From contig JAEZXX010000058.1 of assembly GCA_023419535.1 (NCBI GenBank), forward strand, positions 1 to 33,577: a stretch of DNA of 33,577 bases, read 5' to 3'. Shown here in pieces: positions 16,611 through 25,471 of this stretch. A program made the translations under genes and the position numbers. The DNA is from Pseudomonadota bacterium (GTDB lineage Bacteria > Pseudomonadota > Alphaproteobacteria > Rhizobiales > Rhizobiaceae). Each line of letters starts with the position of its first letter. The stretch's first letter is position 1. The notes under the pieces are model-generated. The model was not told the DNA's origin. It saw only the letters and a list, made by a program, of their open reading frames with translations, and searched no databases.

Positions 16611-17729
16611 ATGCAGATTCTGATCGAGCGCTCCAACCTCCTCAAGTCCCTTGCCCACGTGCACCGCGTGGTGGAGCGGCGGAACACGATCCCGATCCTG
16701 TCCAACGTGCTCCTAAAGACGGAAGAGGGCGCTCTGCGCCTGAAGGCGACCGATCTCGACATCGAGATCACCGAATCCGTACCGGCCGACAGCGAGCGCG
16801 AGGGCGGCACCACCGTTCCCGCGCATCTCCTCTACGACATCGTCCGCAAGCTCCCGGACGGGGCGGAGGTGAAGCTCTCGACCAATCCGGAAGGCTCGCA
16901 GATGACGGTCGCCTCCGGGCGCTCGAACTTCCGCCTCCAGTGCCTGCCGGAGGGCGACTTCCCCGACATCACCGCCGGCCAGTTCACCCACGCCTTCAAG
17001 CTCGTCGCGGGCGATCTCGCCCGCCTGATCGAGCGCACCCAGTTCGCGATCTCCACCGAGGAAACGCGCTATTATCTGAACGGCATCTTCCTGCACACGA
17101 TCGAGACGGACGGGGCCCTGAGCCTTCGCGCGGTCGCGACCGACGGCCACCGGCTGGCGCGCGCGCAGACGCCCGCGCCCGTCGGCTCGGAGGGGATGCC
17201 CGGCATCATCGTCCCGCGCAAGACCGTGGGCGAACTGCAGAAGCTCCTCGGCGAGGCCGAGGGCGAGATCGGCGTCGAGCTCTCCGACGCCAAGATCCGC
17301 TTCACCATCGGCGACATCGTCGTCACCTCCAAGCTGATCGACGGCACCTTCCCGGACTATCAGCGGGTCATTCCGAGCGGCAACGACAAGGAGCTGACGC
17401 TCGACCGGCAGAGCTTCGCCTCGGCGGTCGACCGCGTCTCCACCATCTCGTCGGAGCGCGGGCGTGCCGTGAAGCTGGCGCTGTCGGACGGTCAGCTCGT
17501 CCTCACCGTCAACTCGCCCGACGCCGGCACGGCGACCGAGGAGCTGCCCGTCGGCTACGAGGCCGACGGCATCGAGATCGGCTTCAACGCGCGCTACCTC
17601 CTCGACATCACCGGGCAGTTGTCCGGCGAAGAGGCGATCCTCATGCTCGCCGACCCCGGTTCGCCGACGCTCATCAAGGACGGCGGCGACGACGGCACGC
17701 TCTACGTGCTGATGCCGATGCGCGTCTGA
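16611..17729 (+). CDS. dnaN: DNA polymerase III subunit beta (sliding clamp)
   Basis: Ring-shaped processivity factor of the replicative polymerase, 372 residues, as expected for three repeated clamp domains. The start MQILIERSNLLKSLAHVHRVVERRNTIP is characteristic, with ATDLDIEI and the internal DGHRLA (third-domain region VATDGHRLARAQTP), NARYLLDI and the C-terminal MPMRV that lines the protein-binding pocket. The ATG at 16611 has only a weak ribosome site. The 105-base gap after vapC has room for its own promoter. recF follows within about a dozen bases. Confidence 0.98.
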   Translation: MQILIERSNLLKSLAHVHRVVERRNTIPILSNVLLKTEEGALRLKATDLDIEITESVPADSEREGGTTVPAHLLYDIVRKLPDGAEVKLSTNPEGSQMTVASGRSNFRLQCLPEGDFPDITAGQFTHAFKLVAGDLARLIERTQFAISTEETRYYLNGIFLHTIETDGALSLRAVATDGHRLARAQTPAPVGSEGMPGIIVPRKTVGELQKLLGEAEGEIGVELSDAKIRFTIGDIVVTSKLIDGTFPDYQRVIPSGNDKELTLDRQSFASAVDRVSTISSERGRAVKLALSDGQLVLTVNSPDAGTATEELPVGYEADGIEIGFNARYLLDITGQLSGEEAILMLADPGSPTLIKDGGDDGTLYVLMPMRV

Positions 17730-17740
17730 GCGCGTTGGCC

Positions 17741-18883
17741 GTGGCGGCCGTGCCCGCCGCCGGAGGGCCGCCGATCGCGCGGCTGCGCCTGGCCGACTTC
17801 CGCAACTATTCCGAACTCGTCCTCGAGATCGGCTCCCGCTTCGTCGTGCTCCACGGCGACAACGGGGCGGGCAAGACGAACCTCCTCGAAGCCGTCTCGC
17901 TGCTGACGCCCGGACGGGGTCTTCGGCGCGCGACCTATCCCGAGATGGCCCGCGCCGGCGGATCGGGCGGCTTCTCCGTCCGGGGGCTGCTGTCCTTGGC
18001 CCACGGCGAGGCCGTCGACGCGCTGACGCTCGTGCAACCCGAGCCCGGGACGGCGCCGCAGCGGCGGCTGCGCCTCGACGCCGTGCCGGCGCGAAGCGTG
18101 GACGACCTCCTCGATCACTGCCGCATCCTCTGGCTCACACCGTCCATGGACGGGCTCTTCACCGGGCCGGCGGGCGACCGGCGCCGCTTTCTTGACCGGC
18201 TGGTCCTCAGCCTCGACCCGGCGCACGGACGTCGCTCGGCCGATTACGAGCGCGCCATGCGTTCGCGCAACCGGCTGCTGGCCGAAGACCGGCGCGACGC
18301 CTCCTGGCTCGGCGCCATCGAAACCGAGATGGCCGGTCTCGGACTTGCCATCGCGCTCGCCCGCGTCGAGACGGTCGAGCGGCTGAGGGGCCTCCTCGCC
18401 GCGCGAGAAGGCACGCCGTTCCCCGCCGCGGGGCTTGATCTGGGGACCGGCTACCCGGATCTCGACCTCGCCCGCCCCGCCGGCGAGAGCGAGGACGAGA
18501 TCGCCGAGCGCCTCGCCCGCGCGCGCCCGCTCGACCGGGCCGCGGGGCGCACGCTGGAAGGCCCGCACCGCGGCGACCTCGTCGTGACGCATCTCGACAA
18601 GGCGATGCCGGCGGGGCTGGCCTCCACCGGCGAGCAGAAGGCGCTCCTGATCGGCCTCGTCCTCGCCCATGCCGAGCTCGTCGCCTCCACCTCGGGCATC
18701 GCGCCGGTGCTCCTGCTCGACGAGATCGCCGCCCATCTGGATTCCGGACGCCGTTCGGCGCTTTTCGACATCCTCGACCGGCTCGGCGTCCAGGCCTTCA
18801 TGACGGGCACCGACCGAAACCTCTTCGAAGCATTGGAGGGGGGCGCGCAGATGCTCACCGTCTCGAACGGAAGGATCGGATGA
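17741..18883 (+). CDS. recF: DNA replication and repair protein RecF
   Basis: SMC-like ATPase that helps load RecA at gapped DNA. The protein (380 residues from GTG 17741) has LRLADFRNY near the N-terminus, Walker A GDNGAGKT (39-46), the ABC signature STGEQKALLIGL (295-306) and Walker B VLLLDEIAAHLD (323-334). No ATG is available: TTG 17735, GTG 17741 and GTG 17750 are all in frame just after the dnaN stop, and none has a clear ribosome site, so the start is uncertain by a few residues. It is in the conserved dnaN-recF order and ends four bases before the moeB-like gene. Confidence 0.95.
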   Translation: MAAVPAAGGPPIARLRLADFRNYSELVLEIGSRFVVLHGDNGAGKTNLLEAVSLLTPGRGLRRATYPEMARAGGSGGFSVRGLLSLAHGEAVDALTLVQPEPGTAPQRRLRLDAVPARSVDDLLDHCRILWLTPSMDGLFTGPAGDRRRFLDRLVLSLDPAHGRRSADYERAMRSRNRLLAEDRRDASWLGAIETEMAGLGLAIALARVETVERLRGLLAAREGTPFPAAGLDLGTGYPDLDLARPAGESEDEIAERLARARPLDRAAGRTLEGPHRGDLVVTHLDKAMPAGLASTGEQKALLIGLVLAHAELVASTSGIAPVLLLDEIAAHLDSGRRSALFDILDRLGVQAFMTGTDRNLFEALEGGAQMLTVSNGRIG

Positions 18884-18887
18884 CGCC

Positions 18888-19661
18888 ATGCTGACGGCGC
18901 CCGAACTCGAACGCTACGCCCGGCAGATCGTCCTGTCCGAGATCGGGGGACCGGGCCAGCAGGCGCTGAAGCGTGCCCGGATCCTTCTGATCGGGGCCGG
19001 CGGCATCGGTTCGCCCGCCGCTCTCTATCTGGCCGCCGCCGGCGTCGGCACGCTCGGCCTCGTCGACGACGACGCGGTCTCGCTGTCCAACCTCCAGCGC
19101 CAGATCCTGTTCTCGTCCGAGGATGTCGGGCGTCCCAAGGTCGATGCCGCGGCCGAGCGCCTCGATCGACTGAACGGCCATACGATGGTGGAGCGACACC
19201 ACCGCCGCATCGCCCGTCACGACGGCCACGACCTCGTGCAGGGCTACGACCTCGTCATCGACGGGTCGGACAATTTCGCCACGCGCTACGTCATGGCCGA
19301 CCTTTGCGAGGCAGCCGGGCGCCCGCTGGTCAGCGCGGCCGTGCAGCGCTTCGCCGGTCAGGTGACCACCCTCACCCCCTTCGCGTCCCGCCCCGACGGC
19401 ACGCCGTGCCCCGCCTATCGCGATCTCTTTCCCGCGGCTCCGCCGGCCGGAATGGTCCCGTCCTGCGCCGAGGCGGGCATTCTGGGCGTCGTGACCGGCA
19501 TCCTCGGGACGCTCGCCGCGACCGAGGCGATCAAGCTCGTCTGCGGGATCGGCGAGCCGCTGGTCGGTCGGCTCCTCCATTTCGACGCCCTGACCCTGCG
19601 TTTCGAGGAGACGCGCTACCGGCGCTCGTCCCGGCCGGGCCCTTCGCCCTCCTCCGATTGA
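18888..19661 (+). CDS. MoeB/ThiF-family adenylyltransferase
   Basis: E1-like enzyme that adenylates the C-terminus of a ubiquitin-like sulfur carrier (MoaD or ThiS), 257 residues. Seen: RYARQIVLSEIGGPGQQ, the nucleotide loop GAGGIGS (36-42), DDDAVSLSNLQRQ, and PSCAEAGILG (191-200) holding Cys193. The zinc-binding pairs of E. coli MoeB are not complete: the first site reads CPAYRD with a single Cys174 and the C-terminal pair is absent, so this is a zinc-less variant. The end GPSPSSD is disordered. It may serve molybdopterin synthesis; ThiF-like or other sulfur-carrier roles are possible. It lies four bases after recF, probably in one operon with dnaN-recF. Confidence 0.88.
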   Translation: MLTAPELERYARQIVLSEIGGPGQQALKRARILLIGAGGIGSPAALYLAAAGVGTLGLVDDDAVSLSNLQRQILFSSEDVGRPKVDAAAERLDRLNGHTMVERHHRRIARHDGHDLVQGYDLVIDGSDNFATRYVMADLCEAAGRPLVSAAVQRFAGQVTTLTPFASRPDGTPCPAYRDLFPAAPPAGMVPSCAEAGILGVVTGILGTLAATEAIKLVCGIGEPLVGRLLHFDALTLRFEETRYRRSSRPGPSPSSD

Positions 19662-19814
19662 GGTCTCGTTAACCCAAAGACGCGATGATGGGACATGGAT
19701 CGCTTTCAGCCCCGACGCGGTCCGCCTGACCCTATCGCGGCTTTGATCCGAGACGGATGTTCGCGCTTGTCCCGAGCGCGCCGACCGGCAGAGCCTTGGC
19801 CGGAGTATCGCAGT

Positions 19815-20402
19815 TTGCGTTCCACGCTCGCCCGCCTCATCGCCGCCGCCGGGCTTTCGGCCCTCCTGGTCGCCTTTGCCCCCATCGGCGGCGCGACGGC
19901 GCAGGAGAGCGCGCCGGAGACGGAGGTCGCGAGCGTCGAGCCCGCCGCCCGTCCCGCCCAGGCGCGCTCCGGCAGCGGCCTGCCCCTCCCCCGCTTCGTC
20001 TCGCTCAAGGCCACGCGCGTCAATCTTCGCGTCGGACCGGGACGGGACTATCCGGTCTCCTGGCTGTTCCTCAAGGCGGGCCTGCCGATGGAGGTGATCC
20101 AGGAATACGACAACTGGCGCCGCGTGCGCGATTCCGAAGGCTCGGAGGGCTGGGTGTTCCACTCGCTCCTGTCCGGCGAGCGCACGGCCATCGCCGCCCC
20201 CTGGCTGAAGGGCAAGTCGGCGACGATCGACATGCGCCGCAGCGCCGACGAGACCTCGCAGGTCGTGGCGCGCATGGAGCCGGGGGTCGTCGCCAGCGTC
20301 GCCGAATGCTCCTTCGGCTGGTGCCGCATTGAGGCGGGGAGCCGCGAGGGCTTCGTCTCGCAGAACGAACTCTGGGGCGTCTATCCGGGCGAGCGCTTCT
20401 GA
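19815..20402 (+). CDS. Exported SH3-domain protein
   Basis: A 195-residue periplasmic protein with two bacterial SH3-like domains (about 60-120 and 134-190), including ATRVNLRVGPGRDYPV and ATIDMRRSADETSQVV. Such domains often bind peptidoglycan or accompany cell-wall proteins; no enzyme domain is present. The start is uncertain. TTG 19815, with GGAG nine bases upstream, gives a clean signal peptide (MRSTLARLIAAAGLSALL...ATAQE). ATG 19695 would add 40 basic residues before the signal sequence, which is unusual. The gene follows moeB and precedes a strong bidirectional terminator. Function beyond the domain type is unknown. Confidence 0.85.
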   Translation: MRSTLARLIAAAGLSALLVAFAPIGGATAQESAPETEVASVEPAARPAQARSGSGLPLPRFVSLKATRVNLRVGPGRDYPVSWLFLKAGLPMEVIQEYDNWRRVRDSEGSEGWVFHSLLSGERTAIAAPWLKGKSATIDMRRSADETSQVVARMEPGVVASVAECSFGWCRIEAGSREGFVSQNELWGVYPGERF

Positions 20403-20424
20403 CGATAGGTCCGCCACGACCGTG

Positions 20425-20468
20425 GGAAACGAAGAAGGGCCGGATCGCTCCGGCCCTTCTTCGTTTCC
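20425..20468. terminator. Strong bidirectional terminator between SH3 gene and irr
   Basis: A perfect 20-base stem (arms 20425-20444 and 20449-20468, starting GGAAACGAAGAAGGGCCGGA) with loop TCGC lies between the two convergent genes. The TTCTTCGTTT on each 3' arm serves as the U-rich side on either strand. Confidence 0.85.
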
Positions 20469-20491
20469 ATGTCCCGGGGACCCCGTCGTCC

Positions 20492-20953
20492 TCAGTCGAG
20501 CAGCTTCTCCGGCGCGGCCTTGCGGCGCAGGCGCACCACGACGTCGACGTTCACGATCTCCATACCCTCCGGCGGCTCGGGCAGCTGGCTCATCGAGATC
20601 GCGCCGTCCGGGATGTCGATCATCACGTTCTCGGACTCGATCAGGAAGTGATGGTGGTCGGAGGTGTTGGTGTCGAAATAGGTGCGCTGCCCTTCCGCCG
20701 AGATCGGGCGGACGAGACCGGCGTCCGTGAACTGGTGCAGCGTGTTGTAGACGGTGGCGAGCGAGACCGGCTCGCCGGCCTTGTGCGCCTCGTCGTGCAG
20801 GTCTTCCGCCGACAGATGGCGGTCGCCGGCCCCGAAGATCAGATTGCAGAGGGCGACGCGCTGACGCGTCGGGCGCAGGCCGGATGCACGCAGGCGCTCG
20901 AACACGCAGAAGGATTGCGCCCGCGCGTGCTGATGTCCCGTCGTCTGACCCAT
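20492..20953 (-). CDS. irr: Iron response regulator Irr (Fur family)
   Basis: Fur-superfamily regulator of iron and haem metabolism typical of Rhizobiales; Irr acts under low iron and is controlled by haem status. From ATG 20953 it has about 153 residues with the winged-helix domain (LRPTRQRVALCNLIF, VSLATVYNTLHQFTDAGLV) and a histidine-rich SDHHHFLIES that matches the Irr haem/metal-binding HHH site. The Bradyrhizobium-type N-terminal haem motif GCPWHD is absent; the only N-terminal Cys is in QSFCVFE. A GTG at 20965 is an alternative start, adding four residues. It lies near the fabA operon in the arrangement common in Rhizobiales. The regulon cannot be read from here. Confidence 0.92.
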   Translation of the reverse strand: MGQTTGHQHARAQSFCVFERLRASGLRPTRQRVALCNLIFGAGDRHLSAEDLHDEAHKAGEPVSLATVYNTLHQFTDAGLVRPISAEGQRTYFDTNTSDHHHFLIESENVMIDIPDGAISMSQLPEPPEGMEIVNVDVVVRLRRKAAPEKLLD

Positions 20954-21049
20954 TCGCTCGCTCACAAAACTTGACTGTGGACGTCCGCTTTTAGCGAACC
21001 TCCCCGAACTTGCAAGATATAGCGGAAACCGGCCCTGGAAACAAATGGA

Positions 21050-21535
21050 TCACGCGCCGGGGCAACCTTGACGGAAGGCGGCGATGGCCCGCGACGAACC
21101 GGAGAGGGCGAGGGCGTAGCGACCCGACGGCGACGAGATCTCGACCTCCCGGCCGCGGGCGAGCGAAGAAAGCAGCGGTTCGAGCGCGCCCGGTGCGGCG
21201 TGGTGGACGAAATCGTCGTCGCCAAAGCGTCCGCTCGCCATCGCCCTGGCCGAGAGAAGCGTCGCGGTGCCGTCGATGGAGACGACGATCGTGTGGTCCC
21301 GGTCCCGGTCGAAGACGGCGCCGTTGTGGGTCAGCACCAGCGCCGCCCCGCCCGCCCCGCCGCATCGCAGGAGGAGGCCCGCCAGACGTCCCTCGATGAC
21401 CGTTCCCGCCTCCACGCCGCCGGCTCCCTCGCGCGTGCCCCATTCGCCGTGCGCCGGAAGCGACAGGACGGCTGCCAGCCCGGCCGCGGCATAGGCCGCC
21501 CGCAGCCGCTTTGTGCCTAAAAGGCGCGTCTCCAT
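21050..21535 (-). CDS. Exported protein of unknown function between irr and fabA
   Basis: A 161-residue protein starting at ATG 21535 with a signal peptide (LRAAYAAAGLAAVLSLPAHGEW). The mature part has two cysteines (58 and 158) that could form a disulfide, and alternating beta-strand segments such as AALVLTHNGAVF and HTIVVSIDGTATLL. The ending SGSSRAIAAFRQGC resembles that of several small alphaproteobacterial periplasmic proteins. I do not recognise an enzyme motif. It is divergent from fabA (108 bases between starts) and reads toward irr, with 96 bases between, so the two may be cotranscribed. Function unknown. Confidence 0.65.
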   Translation of the reverse strand: METRLLGTKRLRAAYAAAGLAAVLSLPAHGEWGTREGAGGVEAGTVIEGRLAGLLLRCGGAGGAALVLTHNGAVFDRDRDHTIVVSIDGTATLLSARAMASGRFGDDDFVHHAAPGALEPLLSSLARGREVEISSPSGRYALALSGSSRAIAAFRQGCPGA

Positions 21536-21643
21536 CGCAGCGGACCCTTCAGCGTTCTTCTCGTCGCTCCATTTGCCCCGCCGCGCGCCCATGGTAAGGC
21601 CGCGTCACGATTTTTGGCTCTTTCGCGACAAACGGGCAGGATG

Positions 21644-22165
21644 ATGGACGCTAGGCAGACGAGCTTCGACAAGGAGGACATCCTCGCCTGCGGGCGGGGC
21701 GAGCTCTTCGGCGCGGGCAACGCGCAGCTGCCGCTGCCGCCGATGCTCATGTTCGACCGCATCACCGATGTCAGCGAGGACGGCGGCGAGTTCGGCAAGG
21801 GTTCGATCCGCGCCGAGTTCGACGTCTCGCCCGACCTCTGGTTCTTCGACTGCCACTTCAAGGGCGATCCGGTGATGCCCGGATGCCTGGGGCTCGACGC
21901 GCTCTGGCAGCTCACCGGCTTCTATCTCGGCTGGCTCGGCGAGCCGGGCCGGGGCCGCGCCCTCGGCGTCGGCGAGGTCAAGTTCACCGGGCAGGTGACG
22001 CCGAAGGTGAAGCTCGTCGAGTACGGCGTCGATTTCCGCCGCGTCATGCGCTCGAAACTGAAGCTCGGCATCGCCCAGGGCTGGATGAAGGCCGACGGCG
22101 AGATCATCTATCGGGCCAGCGACCTTCGCGTCGGCCTGTTCGTCGACGAGCCCGCCGGCGGCTGA
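21644..22165 (+). CDS. fabA: 3-hydroxydecanoyl-ACP dehydratase/isomerase
   Basis: FabA dehydrates 3-hydroxyacyl-ACP and isomerises trans-2- to cis-3-decenoyl-ACP, the branch point to unsaturated fatty acids in the anaerobic pathway. The 173-residue protein matches the 172 of E. coli, with ILACGRGELFG, and the hot-dog active site FFDCHFKGDPVMPGCLGLDA containing His71 and Asp85. Two adjacent ATG codons (21641 and 21644) can start it; GGGCAGG lies directly before. It is first of the fabA-fabB-fabI operon. Confidence 0.97.
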   Translation: MDARQTSFDKEDILACGRGELFGAGNAQLPLPPMLMFDRITDVSEDGGEFGKGSIRAEFDVSPDLWFFDCHFKGDPVMPGCLGLDALWQLTGFYLGWLGEPGRGRALGVGEVKFTGQVTPKVKLVEYGVDFRRVMRSKLKLGIAQGWMKADGEIIYRASDLRVGLFVDEPAGG

Positions 22166-22197
22166 GCCGCCCGATCGTCGCCCGGAGGAACAACATC

Positions 22198-23418
22198 ATG
22201 AGACGTGTCGTCGTCACCGGCCTCGGTATCGTGTCCTCGATCGGCAACGATGCCGACGAGGTCGCGGCCTCGCTCCGCGAAGCGAAGTCCGGCATCACCT
22301 TTTCCCAGGATTTCGCCGACCACGGCTTCCGCAGCCATGTCTGGGGACGGCCGACGGTGGACGCCGCAAGCCTCGTCGACCGGCGCGCGATGCGCTTCCT
22401 CTCGGAGGGCGCGGCCTGGAACCACATCGCGATGATGCAGGCGATCGAGAGCTCGGGCCTGCCGGAAAGCGATGTCGCCGGCAACGAGCGCACCGGCATC
22501 ATCATGGGCTCGGGCGGCCCCTCGACCCGCACCATCTACGAGGCGGCCGAGACGACGCTGAAGAACGGCTCGCCGAAGCGCATCGGCCCCTTCGCCGTGC
22601 CGAAGGCGATGAGCTCCTCGGCGTCCGCCACGCTCGCGACCTGGTTCAAGATCCACGGGGTGAACTACTCGATCTCCTCGGCCTGCTCGACCTCGGCCCA
22701 CTGCATCGGCAACGCCGCCGAGCAGATCCAGTTCGGCAAGCAGGACGTCATGTTCGCGGGCGGCCACGAGGGCCTCGACTGGACCATGGCCGACCTCTTC
22801 GACGCCATGGGCGCGATGTCGTCGAAGTACAACGACACGCCGGCGACCGCGTCCCGCGCCTACGACCAGAACCGCGACGGCTTCGTCATTTCCGGCGGGG
22901 CGGGCGTCCTCGTCCTGGAGGAGCTGGAGCGCGCCAGGACACGCGGCGCGACGATCCTCGCCGAGCTCGTCGGCTACGGCGCGACCTCCGACGGCCACGA
23001 CATGGTGGCGCCCTCCGGAGAAGGAGCCGTGCGCTGCATGCGTCAGGCTCTGGCAAGCGTGAAAGGCGATATCGACTACATCAATACCCACGGGACGGCG
23101 ACCGGCGTCGGCGATTCGAAGGAAATGCAGGCCGTGCGCGAGGTGTTCGGGGACAAGGTCCCGCACATCTCGTCCACCAAGTCGCTGACCGGGCACAGCC
23201 AGGGCGCGGCGGGCGCGCAGGAGGCGATCTACTCCCTCCTGATGATGCGGGACGATTTCCTGGCGGAGAGCGCGCACATCGAGACGCTCGATCCCGAGTT
23301 CGAAGGCCTGCCGATCCTGCGCCAGAGGCGCGACGGGCGTGTCGACAGGGTGATGTCGAATTCGTTCGGGTTCGGCGGCACGAACGCGACGCTGGTGTTC
23401 CAGCGCTACGAGGACTGA
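22198..23418 (+). CDS. fabB: 3-oxoacyl-ACP synthase I
   Basis: Condensing enzyme that elongates acyl-ACP, including the cis-3-decenoyl intermediate made by FabA. It has 406 residues and the Cys-His-His triad: Cys163 in SSACSTSAHC, His in NTHGTATGVGD and His in SLTGHSQGAAG, plus the C-terminal SNSFGFGGTNA. Pairing with fabA supports FabB rather than FabF. The start follows GGAGGA. It lies 32 bases after fabA and four before fabI, so the three are one operon. Confidence 0.97.
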   Translation: MRRVVVTGLGIVSSIGNDADEVAASLREAKSGITFSQDFADHGFRSHVWGRPTVDAASLVDRRAMRFLSEGAAWNHIAMMQAIESSGLPESDVAGNERTGIIMGSGGPSTRTIYEAAETTLKNGSPKRIGPFAVPKAMSSSASATLATWFKIHGVNYSISSACSTSAHCIGNAAEQIQFGKQDVMFAGGHEGLDWTMADLFDAMGAMSSKYNDTPATASRAYDQNRDGFVISGGAGVLVLEELERARTRGATILAELVGYGATSDGHDMVAPSGEGAVRCMRQALASVKGDIDYINTHGTATGVGDSKEMQAVREVFGDKVPHISSTKSLTGHSQGAAGAQEAIYSLLMMRDDFLAESAHIETLDPEFEGLPILRQRRDGRVDRVMSNSFGFGGTNATLVFQRYED

Positions 23419-23422
23419 CGGA

Positions 23423-24277
23423 ATGGGCGATCTGATGAAGGGGAAGCGCGGGCTCGTCATGGGCGTCGCGAACCACAATTCCATCGCCTGGGGCGCCGCC
23501 AAGGCGCTCGCGGCCGAGGGAGCGGAGATCGCCCTCACCTATCAGGGCGAGGCCTTCGGCAAGCGGGTCCGCCCGCTCGCCGCCGAGATCGGCTGCAACC
23601 TTCTGATCGACTGCGACGTCGAGGACGTCGCCTCGGTCGACGCGGTCTTCGAGACGCTGGAGCGCGAATGGGGGACGATCGACTTCGTCGTCCATGCCAT
23701 CGCCTTCTCCGACAAGAACGAGCTGAAGGGCCTCTACGCCGACACCACGCGCGCGAACTTCACGCGCACGATGGTGATCTCGTGCTTCTCCTTCACCGAA
23801 ATCTCCAAGCGCGCCGCGCGCATCATGAACAATGGCGGCTCGCTCCTGACCCTGACCTATGGCGGGGCGACCCGCGTCATGCCGAACTACAACGTGATGG
23901 GCGTCGCCAAGGCCGCGCTCGAGGCGTCGGTGCGCTATCTCGCCGCCGACTTCGGCCCGCGCAACATCCGCGTCAACGCCGTCTCGGCGGGCCCCCTGCG
24001 CACGCTGGCGGGCGCCGGCGTCACCGACGCGCGGCTGATGCTCAACTACCAGCGCAAGAACGCGCCGATGCGCCGCATGGTGACCCATGACGAGGTCGGC
24101 GGATCCGTCCTCTACCTCGCCTCGCACCTCGCCAACGGCGTGACGGGCGAGATCCACTACGTCGACGCCGGCTACAACATCATGTCGATGCCCGCGCTCG
24201 ACGAACTCAAGGCGCAGGAGCGCCGTGCCGAGATCGCCGGCGAATCCAACGCGGCCGAGATCGTCGCGGCCAAGTAG
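23423..24277 (+). CDS. fabI: Enoyl-ACP reductase (NADH)
   Basis: Short-chain dehydrogenase-type enoyl reductase completing each fatty-acid elongation cycle; the target class of triclosan. It has 284 residues with the FabI nucleotide motif GVANHNSIAWG (14-24), the catalytic pair Tyr156 and Lys163 (YNVMGVAK) with the family-specific six-residue spacing, Tyr146 in TLTYGG, and the SAGPLRTLAGAG substrate loop. The C-terminal 25 residues are a polar extension. It is last of the fabABI operon and is followed by a terminator. Confidence 0.97.
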   Translation: MGDLMKGKRGLVMGVANHNSIAWGAAKALAAEGAEIALTYQGEAFGKRVRPLAAEIGCNLLIDCDVEDVASVDAVFETLEREWGTIDFVVHAIAFSDKNELKGLYADTTRANFTRTMVISCFSFTEISKRAARIMNNGGSLLTLTYGGATRVMPNYNVMGVAKAALEASVRYLAADFGPRNIRVNAVSAGPLRTLAGAGVTDARLMLNYQRKNAPMRRMVTHDEVGGSVLYLASHLANGVTGEIHYVDAGYNIMSMPALDELKAQERRAEIAGESNAAEIVAAK

Positions 24278-24297
24278 CGCCGCCCATCCGCCGATCG

Positions 24298-24326
24298 AGA
24301 GCGCCGGCCTTCCGGCGCTCTTTTCG
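24298..24326 (+). terminator. Terminator of the fabA-fabB-fabI operon
   Basis: A stem of AGAGCGCCGG and CCGGCGCTCT with a four-base loop is followed by TTTCG, 21 bases after the fabI stop. Confidence 0.8.
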
Positions 24327-24347
24327 TTTGTAAGAAGGACGCGTCCC

Positions 24348-25400
24348 ATGCAGAAGGCCCGCCTCGGCCGCACCGATCTCCAGGTCAGCCGCATCTGTCT
24401 CGGCACCATGACCTTCGGCGAGCAGAACACGGAAGCGGAGGCGCACGCGCAGCTCGACCGCGCCGTGGAGGCGGGGATCGACTTCATCGACGCCGCCGAG
24501 CTCTACCCGATCCCGCCCAAGCCCGAGACGCAGGGGCGGACCGAGGCCTATATCGGCTCTTGGCTGAAGGCGCGCGGCAACCGCGACCGCCTCACCATCG
24601 CGACCAAGGTCGTCGGCCGCTCCGACTCCACCTGGTTCCGCGACGACGGCTCGAAGCCCCGGCTCGACCGGCGCAACATCGTCGAGGCCGTCGAGAAATC
24701 GCTGAAGCGGCTGGGGATCGGCCACATCGACCTCTACCAGATCCATTGGCCGGACCGGCGTACCGCCGGCTTCGGGTCCAACCCGACGCGCTGGTCGGCG
24801 CCCTCGACCGATCCGGACGAGGTGGCGATCGAGGAGAGCGCGGAGGCCTTCGCCGAGCTCGTCGCGGCGGGCAAGATCCGCCATCTCGGCCTCTCCAACG
24901 AAAGCGCCTGGGGCACCATGCGTTGGCTGTCGACGAGCGAAGCGGGCCGCGGCCCGCGCATCGTTTCGATCCAGAACGCCTACAATCTCGTCAACCGCAC
25001 CTTCGAGACCGGGCTCGCGGAGATCGCCCATCGCGAGGATGTCGGGCTGCTCGCCTATTCGCCGCTGGCGCAAGGGTACCTGACCGGCAAGTACGCGAAC
25101 GGCGCCCTTCCCGCCGGCAGCCGCAAGCAGCTCTTCGACCGTCTGCAGCGCTACGAGAAGGCCGGCGCGTCGGAAGCGATCGACGCCTATGTGGCACTCG
25201 CCGCCGAGTTCGGCCTCAAGCCCGCGACCTTCGCCAACGCCTTCGTGCTCTCGCGACCCTTCGTCACGGCCACCATCATCGGTGCGACGACGATGGCGCA
25301 GCTGGAGGAGTGCCTGGCGGCGGCCGACGTGACCTGGACCGACGAAATGGGCGCGGCGGTCGACGCGCTCCACCAACGCTTCGGCAATCCCTGCCCGTAG
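24348..25400 (+). CDS. Aldo/keto reductase, Tas-like
   Basis: NADPH-dependent TIM-barrel oxidoreductase of 350 residues. The catalytic tetrad is visible: Asp48 and Tyr53 in DAAELYP, Lys87 in ATKVVG and His133 in QIHWPD. The stretch YPIPPKPETQGRTEAYIG and the TIIGATTMAQLEE ending are close to E. coli Tas, a protein first noted for restoring tyrosine-independent growth in a starved strain; the natural substrate of the family is unclear. ATG 24348 follows AAGGA. It follows the fab operon terminator and precedes a DUF5996-GNAT gene with 71 bases between, so cotranscription is possible. Confidence 0.93.
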   Translation: MQKARLGRTDLQVSRICLGTMTFGEQNTEAEAHAQLDRAVEAGIDFIDAAELYPIPPKPETQGRTEAYIGSWLKARGNRDRLTIATKVVGRSDSTWFRDDGSKPRLDRRNIVEAVEKSLKRLGIGHIDLYQIHWPDRRTAGFGSNPTRWSAPSTDPDEVAIEESAEAFAELVAAGKIRHLGLSNESAWGTMRWLSTSEAGRGPRIVSIQNAYNLVNRTFETGLAEIAHREDVGLLAYSPLAQGYLTGKYANGALPAGSRKQLFDRLQRYEKAGASEAIDAYVALAAEFGLKPATFANAFVLSRPFVTATIIGATTMAQLEECLAAADVTWTDEMGAAVDALHQRFGNPCP

Positions 25401-25471
25401 GTCCCAGGGGTTGCGTTTCGGCGCTCCGCACGAAACCCTGGCCGCAAACCGACTCGATGGGATCTGAGACC

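Noticed and set aside
25400..25456. Inverted repeat CCAGGG...CCCTGG after the Tas-like gene as a terminator
   Set aside because: The arms pair only with a bulge and no T tract follows; not strong enough to call.
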